Source: JACDDK01 sp038198445
GTDB taxonomy: Bacteria; Actinomycetota; Rubrobacteria; Rubrobacterales; Rubrobacteraceae
Reading direction: 5' to 3'
Assembly (NCBI GenBank): GCA_038198445.1
Contig: JBBPZZ010000183.1
Location: forward strand, 1 to 47,265
DNA length: 47,265 bases
Positions 7,109 to 14,612 of the stretch are shown one piece after another (the stretch's first letter is position 1; every line of letters begins with the position of its first letter). Made by a program: the position numbers and the translations under genes. The notes under the pieces were generated by a model. It was not told where the DNA came from. It saw only the letters and a list, made by a program, of their open reading frames with translations, and searched no databases.

Positions 7109-7933
7109 TTACGACCACTGCGTCCGGGGTCTCTCCTGCGCTTCGCCGTCCACTTCCAGTTCCACCTTCTCGTTAAAGAAGCAGAGGTGGTCCCGGATCT
7201 TCTCTACCGCCGCGATTGGTTCCGGGTAGCCCCAGACGATGTCCTCCACACCTTCGCCGCCGGCTTCGACCGACCAGTAAGAGGAGATCCCCTTGTACGG
7301 ACAGCGCGTGTGAGTCTCCGTCGGGGTTAGCCGCTCGGTCCGCACGTCCTCGGGCGGGATGTAGTAGCGCGGCGGCAGGGCGGACTCGAACAGGACTTTA
7401 GGCCGGTCCGTCTCGGCGACGACTTCGCCGTTCAGCGAGACCTTCACGTGCCGGGAGCTATCCAGCACGTCGACCCTGTGGTACGGGTCGCGAGGATGGA
7501 CGAAGACCTCCTCTTCCTCCTCGAACCACGCATCCATCCTGTCCCAATAGAAAGCCAGATAGCCGGAGATCGGAGGACATCCCTCCAGCGGCTCCGGGTA
7601 GCCCCATACCGCGTCCTCGGCTACGCGATCTCCCACCCGCGCCGACCAGTAAGAGGCGTCTCCCTTGAAGGGACAGTGGGTAGTGTGGCCGGACTCTTCC
7701 AGGAGGTCCATGCGGACGTCCTCTTCCGGGAAGTAGTAGATTGGCAGGTGCTTCGTCTCGTGCAGAAGCTTTACCCGTCGGCTGTCCGCGATGGTCTCGC
7801 CGCCAAACATCACCCGCACCCTGCGCGGGGAATCCTCCAGGTACAGGACGTGGTTTTCGGGCGCCTGGACCTTGAAGTTGAACGTGCCGTCGCTCCGTTC
7901 GCCGAATGGGCCGTAACCAACCGTAAGTCCCAT
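7109..7933 (-). CDS. Tandem DUF427 protein
   Basis: The 274-residue product contains two copies of DUF427 at about residues 40-140 and 155-255. Each has a strand such as RVRVMFGGETIADSRRVKLL or HVKVSLNGEVVAETDRPKVL, then YYFPEEDVR or YYIPPEDVR, then THCPFKGDASYWS or TRCPYKGISSYWS, and finally DAVWGYPEPL or DIVWGYPEPI. The repeated CP(F/Y)KG-SYW motif is diagnostic. DUF427 proteins are small beta proteins of unknown biochemical role. An acidic run EEEEEV sits at the end of the first copy. The ATG at 7933 has a GGAGC-type ribosome site (CAAGTAAAGGAGCGG, spacing about 4). It is convergent with the PPOX gene. Confidence 0.88.
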   Translation of the reverse strand: MGLTVGYGPFGERSDGTFNFKVQAPENHVLYLEDSPRRVRVMFGGETIADSRRVKLLHETKHLPIYYFPEEDVRMDLLEESGHTTHCPFKGDASYWSARVGDRVAEDAVWGYPEPLEGCPPISGYLAFYWDRMDAWFEEEEEVFVHPRDPYHRVDVLDSSRHVKVSLNGEVVAETDRPKVLFESALPPRYYIPPEDVRTERLTPTETHTRCPYKGISSYWSVEAGGEGVEDIVWGYPEPIAAVEKIRDHLCFFNEKVELEVDGEAQERPRTQWS

Positions 7934-8120
7934 TGCCGCTCCTTTACTTGCCGGACAACTGTGTCTGATCTCTTATAGTACACCCGCGCTTTTCGGTGCC
8001 GGCTGAAGAGTGAAGGTTCCACCACGCCGGGGAGGGCCTGGACTGGGAGTTCCGTAAGCTCGTGCCCGCCTTAGAATAATATTCGTAACAAAAGTAAATG
8101 CCGTCTTCATTCAAGGTAAT

Positions 8121-8154
8121 TGAAACTTTACAGAGGTTTCACCGTATCGTGAAA
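8121..8154. promoter_or_regulatory. Overlapping inverted repeats upstream of an orphan gene
   Basis: Two perfect 6-base inverted repeats overlap: TGAAAC (8121-8126) with GTTTCA (8136-8141), and TTTCAC (8137-8142) with GTGAAA (8149-8154). The TGAAA half-site thus occurs three times with alternating orientation, 43 bases before the next start codon. This looks like an operator for two dimers. The 7934-8120 part of this gap shows no gene or terminator. Confidence 0.4.
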
Positions 8155-8196
8155 TACTGAAGTGATTAGTGGGGGGACCGAGTGAAGGAGGTCCTT

Positions 8197-8541
8197 ATGA
8201 TCAGGGTGGCGAGAGATTCCGGACGGTGTCAGATGCGGAGCGGTACGGACGATCCGTGTCTCCGTTTGGCGGCGAGAGAGATCTGGGGCATCCCACTATG
8301 CGAGAAGTGCGCCCGCGAGCAGGAGGCATACGCCGCGATAGGAGAGCTTGCCCAGGCTCAAGGGATGTTGTCCGACTGGTCGTCTCAGGTACGCCGTCTG
8401 CACAACGAGCCGCTCACCGACATGCTGGACCACATGCAGCAGGAACTTGGCGGGCGTATCGAGGAAGCCAGAAAACTACTGGCGGTTGCCAAGCGGGAAG
8501 CGCGGCCCGTGGAAGATGCTCTGCAAGAAGCTCGCTACTGA
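8197..8541 (+). CDS. Uncharacterised protein with four cysteines and a helical C-terminus
   Basis: The ATG at 8197 is chosen because AAGGAGG ends five bases before it. The 114-residue protein has four cysteines at residues 12, 21, 36 and 39 (GRCQMRS, DDPCLRL, LCEKCARE), a spacing that could hold a zinc ion. The rest is charged and predicted helical (EQEAYAAIGELAQAQG, DHMQQELGGRIEEARKLLAV), possibly a coiled coil. It reads like a small zinc-finger protein with a dimerising tail, but no family is recognised. Paired inverted repeats lie upstream. The good ribosome site, codon pattern and intact length support a real gene. Confidence 0.6.
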   Translation: MIRVARDSGRCQMRSGTDDPCLRLAAREIWGIPLCEKCAREQEAYAAIGELAQAQGMLSDWSSQVRRLHNEPLTDMLDHMQQELGGRIEEARKLLAVAKREARPVEDALQEARY

Positions 8542-8802
8542 TTAAAAGAGTCTTGCCTCCGCTGCTTGTAGACCTGGCTTCGTAACGCCCGCCGCCTGAG
8601 ATGCGGAACGAGGCACGACAGCCCTGCTCCTTTTAGCGGGGAATCTCTCCTGCGCGGCCCGGGCCTCAAGCTCCAGCCTATTCAGTTCCGCCAACCACAC
8701 CAGTATCATCTCCTCCAGCTCATCCGGTTGTCCGGCTTGTCCTTGTCTAACGGAGTCGGGTGTATGATGAAGGTTGGCTAAAACGGCGAAGAGAGGTAGC
8801 GT
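8542..8802. other. Intergenic stretch with a weak minus-strand reading frame
   Basis: No strong gene is seen. On the reverse strand an open frame ends in a TAA near 8541 and encodes ELEEMILVWLAELNRLELEA then a basic tail. It has no start with usable ribosome-site spacing: the only in-frame ATG directly abuts GGAGGAG. It may be a decayed or unannotated small gene. A GAGAGGTAG serving the downstream GTG ends this stretch. Confidence 0.3.
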
Positions 8803-9921
8803 GTGACGGGCAAGGGCGACGAGCTATTTCAGCTAGACCTCAACTTGAATCCGAACGAGGCGTCGGGTTTGCTGAGCGTCGAGAACGAGGCGCTGCTCGC
8901 GGAGCATGGGTGGGACCTCGCGTTCTGGGTGGTAATGGACGAGGGAGAGATCGAGAACTGCATCGCCGTAATCGGACACCGGCGCGACGCCGACATGAGC
9001 GAGAGTTGGGACATCGAGCGTCTGCGCGCGAAACCTAGCGGAGACGCCGGAGAGACGAAGGACGCCGAGGCGATCACCGGCCACGACGGCTGGGTGTACG
9101 TGTTCGGCTCTCATTTCGGCGGCAAGGCTGGTCCGCTGCAACCCGAGAGAGGCTTCGTGGCCCGCTTCCGGGAGGACGGTGTCGAAAGCGTTACCGAGGA
9201 TCCAGCAGTCGAGACGGAGATATCCCGCCGCGGCTTCGCGCTACACCGCCTCATAAACGACGCCCTGCGGACGATGGGTCCGGATCTGATCCCTCTAGGC
9301 AAGCAGACCCGCGAGGCGCTCATCGAGGCCACGATGAAGTCCGGCGAGGAAGAAAAAGAAGGGTGGGACGGCCTCGTGCGCGAGGACGACTACCCGATCA
9401 ACGTAGAAGGCGCGGCGTTCCGCGCCGACGGGACGCTACTTCTCGGTCTCCGCTTCCCAACGACCGCCGACGGACGCCCCATCCTCATCGAGCTGCGAGG
9501 CATCGACCGCCTCTTCGAGCCCGGCGACGAGCTACCGGAGGTTCGCGGCTTCTGGACCGTGGACGCCGTGGGCCGGGACGGAGACATCGCCGGCGTCCGG
9601 GATCTCGCGCTCCTCAAGAGCGGAGAAGGCGGAGCCGGGGGCGAAGAGCTTCATCTGGTAACCGGCAACGTGGACAGCCGCGACAAACATAGCGTCCTTA
9701 TCCAGGACTACCCCGGCGGCCAGAGTACGGTAGCCACGCACTTCCGCTGCGCCCTTCCATCCGGCAAGCACTCCGGCTCCCTGGAGGCCGAGTTCGTCCG
9801 CGAGTTCCCATCTCTCCCGCGCGTCGAGGGAATAGCCATCACCGACGCGGGTCGATTCTTCTACGTCACCGACGAGGACGAAGGCGTGCATCTGCGGCTC
9901 ACACGCCTCTTGGCGAAGTAA
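8803..9921 (+). CDS. Uncharacterised beta-rich protein, possibly DUF3616-like propeller
   Basis: This 372-residue protein starts at a GTG after GAGAGGTAG. Repeated beta segments suggest a propeller: GHDGWVYVFGSHFGGKAGPL, NVEGAAFRADGTLLLGLRFP, FWTVDAVGRDGDIAGVRDLA and VEGIAITDAGRFFYVTDEDE. The phrases VEGAAF..DGTLLLGLR and PRVEGIAI recall DUF3616 and SMP-30-like propellers, in which VEG begins a blade. No signal peptide is visible, so it is probably cytoplasmic. Function is unknown; the family assignment is tentative and based on remembered motifs. It stands alone, with a 95-base featureless gap before the convergent PRC-barrel gene. Confidence 0.6.
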   Translation: MTGKGDELFQLDLNLNPNEASGLLSVENEALLAEHGWDLAFWVVMDEGEIENCIAVIGHRRDADMSESWDIERLRAKPSGDAGETKDAEAITGHDGWVYVFGSHFGGKAGPLQPERGFVARFREDGVESVTEDPAVETEISRRGFALHRLINDALRTMGPDLIPLGKQTREALIEATMKSGEEEKEGWDGLVREDDYPINVEGAAFRADGTLLLGLRFPTTADGRPILIELRGIDRLFEPGDELPEVRGFWTVDAVGRDGDIAGVRDLALLKSGEGGAGGEELHLVTGNVDSRDKHSVLIQDYPGGQSTVATHFRCALPSGKHSGSLEAEFVREFPSLPRVEGIAITDAGRFFYVTDEDEGVHLRLTRLLAK

Positions 9922-10016
9922 TAACGAAGTCGGGTTCGGCATTAGGCTGTGTGAGCTAGCGCAACACTCGACCTTCTGGCGTTCGTGAAGACCGCACGGT
10001 TGTTACGAGGGTTCTG

Positions 10017-10943
10017 TTAACGACGGATCCGCTTGTGTACTCTCATGCCGCCGACTTCTTTCTCGTCGGTGAAGGTCTGGCCGCTTTCCTCCGTCCGCGC
10101 GCTGTCCTCGGGGCCGCCGAAAGTCGTGCTAGATCCAACAGTCTCTTCTCTTGGCTCCGTGTAGCCTCTAGGCCTTTCTGAACCTGCACGTTCTAGTGGT
10201 ACGCCCAGGTCATCCCGGTCGGCCTCGTCGGAGCGTGAAGAGCGAGTATCAGCGTATCGCTCGTCGTCGCGAGAGGAAGTAGTGCGCTCCGCCGGGCGCT
10301 CCGTGTACCCCCCAGGCCTTTCGGACTCCGTACGTTCTAGCGGTATGTCCAGGTCATCCCGGCCGGTTTCATCGGAGCGTGAAGAACGGCTGTCGTATCG
10401 CTCCTCGCTGGAGCGCGAAGAACGGCTGTCGTATCGCTCGTCATCGCGGTAGGATGTGCTCTCCATCGGACTTTGCGGGGACTCCTCCATGCGTTCTCCG
10501 TACTCGGTGTCCACGGACCTCTCAAGCTCTTCGCGGGTGTAACCTTCTCCAGAGGCGCCGGACTGGTAGTAGTCGCCGTAGCCGCCGCGTTCGTTCCAGG
10601 AGTTGGGACGTTCCAGACCGAAATAGGAGTGGATGCGGTGTTCGTGATCCGGGGTCATCTCTTCTTTGTTGTCGAAGGTCGGGGCGTCCTTGATCATGTC
10701 CCTATCCGCCGCGACTTCTATGAGCTTGCGCCGGTCGTTCACGCGGGCTATATCCATCGGGATCAAGGTGGACTTGGTCCCCAGAAAGCCCGTCTTGACG
10801 CCGATGTACTCGGGCTGGTCGTCCGCGTCAACGAAGAGGTCGTCTACCTTGCCGATCTTCTCGTAGTGCTGGTCGTAGACGGTGTAATCCCTGTACGATT
10901 TTTCTAGTTCCTGGAAACGGTCCCGGTGTCCTTCGGTGTCCAC
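10017..10943 (-). CDS. PRC-barrel protein with long low-complexity repeat tail
   Basis: Residues about 15-90 form a PRC barrel (YTVYDQHYEKIGKVDDLFVD, PEYIGVKTGFLGTKSTLIPM, DRDMIKDAPTF), a fold found in stress and photosynthetic-complex proteins. The remaining two thirds is disordered, rich in Ser/Arg/Asp/Glu, with internal repeats (RYDSRSSRS three times; LERTESERPGGYTERP and LERAGSERPRGYTEPR). The final FTDEKEVGGMRVHKRIRR resembles the basic linker preceding DUF2382 in related proteins, but that domain is absent. The charged repetitive tail may make it hydrophilin-like, relevant to desiccation or radiation tolerance; this is inference. Start ATG at 10943 follows a GGAGG-type site (GCAGGAGGCCAAAGTGG). 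Confidence 0.8.
   Translation of the reverse strand: MDTEGHRDRFQELEKSYRDYTVYDQHYEKIGKVDDLFVDADDQPEYIGVKTGFLGTKSTLIPMDIARVNDRRKLIEVAADRDMIKDAPTFDNKEEMTPDHEHRIHSYFGLERPNSWNERGGYGDYYQSGASGEGYTREELERSVDTEYGERMEESPQSPMESTSYRDDERYDSRSSRSSEERYDSRSSRSDETGRDDLDIPLERTESERPGGYTERPAERTTSSRDDERYADTRSSRSDEADRDDLGVPLERAGSERPRGYTEPREETVGSSTTFGGPEDSARTEESGQTFTDEKEVGGMRVHKRIRR
10374..10445. repeat. 36-bp direct repeat inside the PRC-barrel gene
   Basis: Two adjacent 36-base units (10374-10409, 10410-10445) share GAAGAACGGCTGTCGTATCG and encode one 12-residue Ser/Arg module each. A diverged third copy begins near 10230. The unit length is a multiple of three, so copy number changes keep the frame. Confidence 0.75.
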
Positions 10944-11021
10944 TTTGGCCTCCTGCCCGATCTTTTGCGATGTTTAGACGTGCTTACCCTCGCTCTTACG
11001 GCCCGAAACGCAAGGGAAGAC

Positions 11022-11471
11022 CTAAATCGCCGCCGCGTCTTCGAGGATTTCGTCGGCGTGGGTCTCGGGCGAGACTTCCGGATAGAGACGGGCTATTTTG
11101 CCCTCGGGGTCCAGCAGAAAAGTTACGCGGTTCGCGTAGCCCCGGTCGCCGAGCACTCCTAGCTCCCGAGCCGCGCGCCCGTCGTGATCTGTAAGCAGCG
11201 GGAAGTTGAGTTGGTGCTTCTCACGGAACTCGCGGTGCGACTCGGGCGAGTCGAGCGAGACGCCATAGACTTGTATTTCCGCCCGCCGGTAATCGTCCAT
11301 CCGGTCCCGGAAGGAGCAAGCCTCCGCGGTGCAGCCAGGTGTGTCGTCCTTCGGGTAGAAGTAGAGTACGGTCTTCCGCCCGGCCAGGTCCCCGGACGAT
11401 AGATGGTCTTCATCCTCGGTGATGAACTCGAGGTCCGGTAGTTGCTGTCCTTTCTCCGGCATGTTCGTCAT
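11022..11471 (-). CDS. bcp: Thioredoxin-dependent peroxiredoxin, Bcp type
   Basis: The 149-residue protein has the AhpC/TSA fold with FYPKDDTPGCTAEACSFRD: peroxidatic Cys47 and a Cys52 five residues later, the arrangement of two-cysteine Bcp (PrxQ) enzymes. It also has VYGVSLDSPESHREFREKH, FPLLTDHDG and VTFLLDPEGKIARLY. It reduces hydroperoxides using thioredoxin in the cytoplasm. The ATG at 11471 follows GGAGCG; the ATG three codons in is an alternative. Length is typical. Confidence 0.95.
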   Translation of the reverse strand: MTNMPEKGQQLPDLEFITEDEDHLSSGDLAGRKTVLYFYPKDDTPGCTAEACSFRDRMDDYRRAEIQVYGVSLDSPESHREFREKHQLNFPLLTDHDGRAARELGVLGDRGYANRVTFLLDPEGKIARLYPEVSPETHADEILEDAAAI

Positions 11472-11532
11472 GGCGCTCCTCCAGTAATTTGCGTTGTCCG
11501 AAGTTTACGCCAGATCCTGGGCCAAAGACGGG

Positions 11533-11562
11533 GCGAGACCGGAGGCGAACTTCCGGTCTCGC
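11533..11562 (-). terminator. Hairpin terminator after the metzincin-like gene
   Basis: An 11-bp perfect stem, GCGAGACCGGA (11533-11543) with TCCGGTCTCGC (11552-11562), encloses an 8-base loop. It lies 10 bases beyond the stop of the minus-strand secreted protein gene. On that strand it is followed by a short CCCCGTCTTT tract, so it is a modest intrinsic terminator. Confidence 0.65.
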
Positions 11563-11572
11563 TGATACCGGG

Positions 11573-11974
11573 CTACGTGCCGGTGATCGTGTAGACCGGA
11601 TACATGACGCTGCTGGGGTCGGAGCTGTGCGGGAGGCCCTGAGCGTGGCCCATCTCGTGCTCTATAACCCGCGCGCGGTCGTTCGGACCGGCCCCGAGGC
11701 TCTGCAGGTAGCAATCGTTGACGTAGATAGCGCCGGAGACGGTGTAGCCGTCAGAGTACCAACTGTAGTAGCCGACCTGGCTGCCGGCGAAGCAGGTGCT
11801 GTAGACGGGCACGTAACCGTCGCTGTCTACCGGACTATACTCGTATGATGCGTTGGCCGCGTTAGCCATGATCAACGTTGCGGCCACGGCCATGAATAGG
11901 CTGATTACCGAGAGCTTGAGCATCCTGTGCGTCGTCCTCCCAAACGGAAGACGTGCGGTTACCTGACTGATCAC
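11573..11974 (-). CDS. Very small secreted metzincin-like metalloprotease
   Basis: A signal peptide (LSVISLFMAVAATLIMANAA, likely cleaved after NA-NA before SYEYS) precedes a mature region of only about 91 residues. It carries HEMGHAQGLPH at residues 106-116, an exact HExxHxxGxxH zinc site, and SVMYP eight residues later as the Met-turn. Both are hallmarks of metzincin proteases such as matrixins. Two cysteines (61 and 88) may form a disulfide after export. Known matrixin catalytic domains are about 160 residues, so this may be a minimal protease or a truncated relative lacking the N-terminal sheet. GTG at 11974 has AAAGGAGG upstream; ATG at 11923 (MLKLSVISLF) is an equally plausible start. 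Confidence 0.8.
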   Translation of the reverse strand: MISQVTARLPFGRTTHRMLKLSVISLFMAVAATLIMANAANASYEYSPVDSDGYVPVYSTCFAGSQVGYYSWYSDGYTVSGAIYVNDCYLQSLGAGPNDRARVIEHEMGHAQGLPHSSDPSSVMYPVYTITGT

Positions 11975-12056
11975 TTACTTTCCCCCTCCTTTATGGGTCC
12001 GATGTTTTCGGACCTTTTGCCTTTTGCTGCCGCACACGATACGCTAACTTTCGTTT

Positions 12057-12117
12057 CCTTGCAACATATTTTGTTTTTTCCTTGCAACATATTTTGTTTC
12101 CTTGCAGCATATTCGCT
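12057..12117. repeat. Three tandem copies of a 20-bp CCTTGCAACATATTTTGTTT motif
   Basis: Copies begin at 12057, 12080 and 12100. The first two match over CCTTGCAACATATTTTGTTT; the third has diverged (CCTTGCAGCATATTCG). They lie about 80-145 bases upstream of the metzincin-like start in an AT-rich patch. Spacing of 23 and 20 bases, about two helical turns, suggests a repeated binding site for a regulator. Confidence 0.6.
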
Positions 12118-12208
12118 GCTCAATAAGGTACGTGCGCTACCTGGTAGTTGTGTGGCGGACGACGACCTCCAGAGCGTCGTGGCTCGTGATGCCCGAACTC
12201 GGGAAAGG

Positions 12209-12814
12209 TCAGGAGACCCTGTACACGAACACGAGCCCGTACACTTCAGGCTCGCCCAGAGGCAGGGACTGGAACTCTCCGGTTCTCTCCACCGTCCGCC
12301 ATTTACCTTCGCGTTCCAGTGAATCCTGCTCCACCTCGAAACCCCCTTCGAGGTACACGTCCCGGCGGACGCTGAAGATAACGTGGCCGCCCGGACGGGT
12401 GACCCGCGCGATCTCCCGCAGGGACTCCGGCGGGGCGTGGCCCGTCGTGAACACACCCGAGGAGAGAGTGGCGTCGAAGGCGTCGTCGAGGGAATCCAGG
12501 CGCTCACCGAGCTTCATGCGCCGCAGGGACCCGTAGACGCCCTTCTCGCGGGCTCTCGCCAGCATGCCTTCCGAGAGGTCTATCCCGGTCAGGTTCGCGT
12601 AGCCGAGGAGGTGAAGGATCTCTCCTAAAACCCCCGTGCCCGCGCCGGCGTCCAATAGCCTGTCTCCACGGTCCAGATAACGTCCGGCCAGACCGGACAC
12701 CACGGCGGGGATTTTGTATCCGAAGCTCGATACGTCCCCTTCGTAGTTGCTCGCCCAGTTATCGTAGCCTTCGGCCAGTTCTACGTCGTTTCGGGCTTCG
12801 TATACCTTTCGCAA
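12209..12814 (-). CDS. SAM-dependent methyltransferase, METTL27 (WBSCR27)-like
   Basis: The protein has the METTL27-type opening KVYEARNDVELAEGYDNWAS then NYEGDVSSFGY, followed by SAM motif I LLDAGAGTGVLGEILHLLGY, DLSEGMLARAREKGVY, FDATLSSGVFTTGHAPPESL and RPGGHVIFSVR. It lacks no core motif. Substrate is unknown in bacteria. The start is unsettled: TTG at 12814 directly precedes the conserved region, but the best ribosome site (GGAAGGAGG) points to consecutive ATC codons at about 12838-12833. The frame also stays open into the upstream nucleoside hydrolase gene, whose stop lies only about 10-35 bases away, so the two are likely co-transcribed. Confidence 0.82.
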   Translation of the reverse strand: MRKVYEARNDVELAEGYDNWASNYEGDVSSFGYKIPAVVSGLAGRYLDRGDRLLDAGAGTGVLGEILHLLGYANLTGIDLSEGMLARAREKGVYGSLRRMKLGERLDSLDDAFDATLSSGVFTTGHAPPESLREIARVTRPGGHVIFSVRRDVYLEGGFEVEQDSLEREGKWRTVERTGEFQSLPLGEPEVYGLVFVYRVS

Positions 12815-12849
12815 CCGCTCGGACCTGCCGGAGATGATGTCCTCCTTCC

Positions 12850-13782
12850 CTAGAGTTTGCCCAGCGTCCGGTACAAGAGATCGAAGAAATTCTCTCGGTC
12901 CAGCTCTACGCCAACCTCGGCGTTGGGTTGCCTTTTGGTGACGCCATAGAAGTCGCATACTGTCTCGCCGCGTGTCAGCAGACTCTCGCACTCCACGTCC
13001 ACCCGCATCGGCCGCGTCTTTAACAAGTCTGGCTCCAGCACCGCCGCTACCGACACCGGGTCGTGCAGCGGCGGCGCGTCGAAGCCGTAGATGCGCTCGT
13101 AGGTGGAGGCGAAGAACTCCAGGAAGCCCGCGACTACCCCACCGACCTCGCCGGTGGCCCGCAGGCGCTTTCTCTCCTCGGGACCGGCGCCGGCCTGATG
13201 CGTTACGTCCAGGCCGGACATGGTTATGGGCAGGCCGGAGTCGAAGACCTCGCGCGCCGCCTCCGGGTCGACGTAGATGTTGAACTCGGCGGCGGGCGTC
13301 GTGTTGCCGAGGCCGATGCTACCGCCCATGAGGGAGACGCGCGCTATATGCTCCTTCAGGTCCTGGTGCTCACGCAGAAAGAGGGCGATGTTGGTGAGGG
13401 GGCCGACCGGGATCAGGGTAACGGGCTCCGGCGAACCTCGCAGCGAATCTGCCATTAGCGCTACGGCGTCGCGCTCGTCGGCCTCGAAGGTAGCTTCCGG
13501 GATCTCCTCGGGCCCGTCCAGGCCGCTCTCGCCGTGGACGTCTTCGGCGGTGCGTAGCGCGCGTTCCAGAGGCTTCGCGGCCCCGGCCGCGACGGGTATG
13601 TTCGTGCGTCCGATGAGCGAGAGGACGCGCAGGGCGTTGCGGGTCGTCTTGTCCAGGGAGACGTTCCCGGCGACGGTCGTGACGGCGAGGAGGTCCAGCT
13701 CCGGCGCGCCGCAGGCCATCATCAGGGCCACGGCGTCGTCGTGGCCGGGGTCCACGTCCAAGATTACGGGCTTCGGTGTCAC
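12850..13782 (-). CDS. Nucleoside hydrolase (IunH family)
   Basis: The 310-residue protein has the calcium-site signature VILDVDPGHDDAVALMMA at the N-terminus (D9, D11, D15, D16), the mid-region EFNIYVDPEAAREVFDSG and the later HDPVSVAAVLEPDLL with the expected His. These define inosine-uridine-preferring N-ribohydrolases, which cleave nucleosides to base and ribose for salvage. Exact nucleoside preference cannot be deduced. Start is a GTG preceded by GAGGGGAG. The methyltransferase follows closely, and the carotenoid-type gene lies 30 bases upstream on the same strand. Confidence 0.93.
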   Translation of the reverse strand: MTPKPVILDVDPGHDDAVALMMACGAPELDLLAVTTVAGNVSLDKTTRNALRVLSLIGRTNIPVAAGAAKPLERALRTAEDVHGESGLDGPEEIPEATFEADERDAVALMADSLRGSPEPVTLIPVGPLTNIALFLREHQDLKEHIARVSLMGGSIGLGNTTPAAEFNIYVDPEAAREVFDSGLPITMSGLDVTHQAGAGPEERKRLRATGEVGGVVAGFLEFFASTYERIYGFDAPPLHDPVSVAAVLEPDLLKTRPMRVDVECESLLTRGETVCDFYGVTKRQPNAEVGVELDRENFFDLLYRTLGKL

Positions 13783-13814
13783 TCGCGCTCCCCTCTAGGT
13801 CACGTTCCGGTTGG

Positions 13815-14516
13815 TTATTCCTTTTTCATTCCCGCGTACAGGGCGATCGCGCACGGAAGTGAGTAGAGAGCGTACCTGAGTCTCCGCCGCTTCGCCGCCC
13901 ATACGAGCGATGCCGCATAGTAGGGCAGAAGCAGCAGCACCGGCGGATGGCCGGTCCCCGGACTCTCGCTGTCGCCGCGCCCGAGCGTCCGTCCGTGGAG
14001 GAAGACCACGCCCGTGACCAGCGTGAGCCAGCCGAGGTAGTTGACGAGCGGCACGCCCTTGTGGCCGTTGGAGCCTTCGATCTCCCGCGCGTAAGCCCCG
14101 TCTCCGTTCCACTCCCAGAGCCCGCCATCCAGGCCGGCCGGGTCCAGGACGAGATCCAGGCTCGCCCCGATCAGGGCGGCGGCCGGTGGCAGGAATCCTC
14201 TCCTGACGGACGCACTCGAAGGGAACTGGGCCAGGATCCGCTCGGCGGTCACGAAAGAGCCCTGGATCACGCAGTACCAGCCGAGCGGAATGGCGACCGG
14301 CACGCCCGCTATCCGGGGCTGCGTGCGGTGTCGCAGGAGCCCTAGAGGTCCGGTGACGAGTAACTCGCCCAGGGCGGGAAGACCGGCGGCCAGAGCGAAG
14401 AAGGCGGCGGCGTGGCGCGGGCCGCGAGCGTGCATCGAGGCTATCAGGTTCAGTGCGGCGCTCAGGGAGGCGTGGGCGAGTACCAACCTCGAAACTCTCT
14501 CGTCTACGTCTTCCAT
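13815..14516 (-). CDS. Carotenoid biosynthesis protein, CruF-like (DUF422) membrane protein
   Basis: The 233-residue polytopic membrane protein has the DUF422 pattern: IPLGWYCVIQGSF, then GASLDLVLDPAGLDGGLWEW, GAYAREIEGSNGHKGVPLVN and YLGWLTLVTGVVFL, ending in a membrane segment and a basic tail RRRLRYALYS. The LDPxxxxxGxWxW and GxPxxNxxGW motifs identify the family that includes CruF carotenoid 1',2'-hydratase and the C50-carotenoid bisanhydrobacterioruberin hydratase CruF. Pink pigmented actinobacteria such as Rubrobacter make bacterioruberin, which fits. No other carotenoid gene is adjacent. Start ATG at 14516 has GGGAGGAGAG close upstream. Confidence 0.8.
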   Translation of the reverse strand: MEDVDERVSRLVLAHASLSAALNLIASMHARGPRHAAAFFALAAGLPALGELLVTGPLGLLRHRTQPRIAGVPVAIPLGWYCVIQGSFVTAERILAQFPSSASVRRGFLPPAAALIGASLDLVLDPAGLDGGLWEWNGDGAYAREIEGSNGHKGVPLVNYLGWLTLVTGVVFLHGRTLGRGDSESPGTGHPPVLLLLPYYAASLVWAAKRRRLRYALYSLPCAIALYAGMKKE

Positions 14517-14573
14517 GTGGTCTCTCCTCCCTCGGTGGTTCGCGCATCGAGGCGCTCTTCGGACGTCGTTCGT

Positions 14574-14601
14574 TTGCGTAGAGAGGTTTCGTGAGTATAC
14601 T
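14574..14601 (+). promoter_or_regulatory. Sigma-70-type promoter for the riboswitch transcript
   Basis: TTGCGT (14574-14579) and TATACT (14596-14601) are separated by 16 bases, and the aptamer begins about a dozen bases after the -10 box. The placement just upstream of a structured leader supports it. Confidence 0.55.
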
Positions 14602-14612
14602 CTGGGTCAATT

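Noticed and set aside
8541..8800. Minus-strand small gene
   Set aside because: No start codon with a usable ribosome site and no recognised family; listed only as an intergenic note.
10200..10460. Regular repeats that might suggest a CRISPR array
   Set aside because: Units are adjacent without unique spacers, and they are coding repeats inside the PRC-barrel gene.
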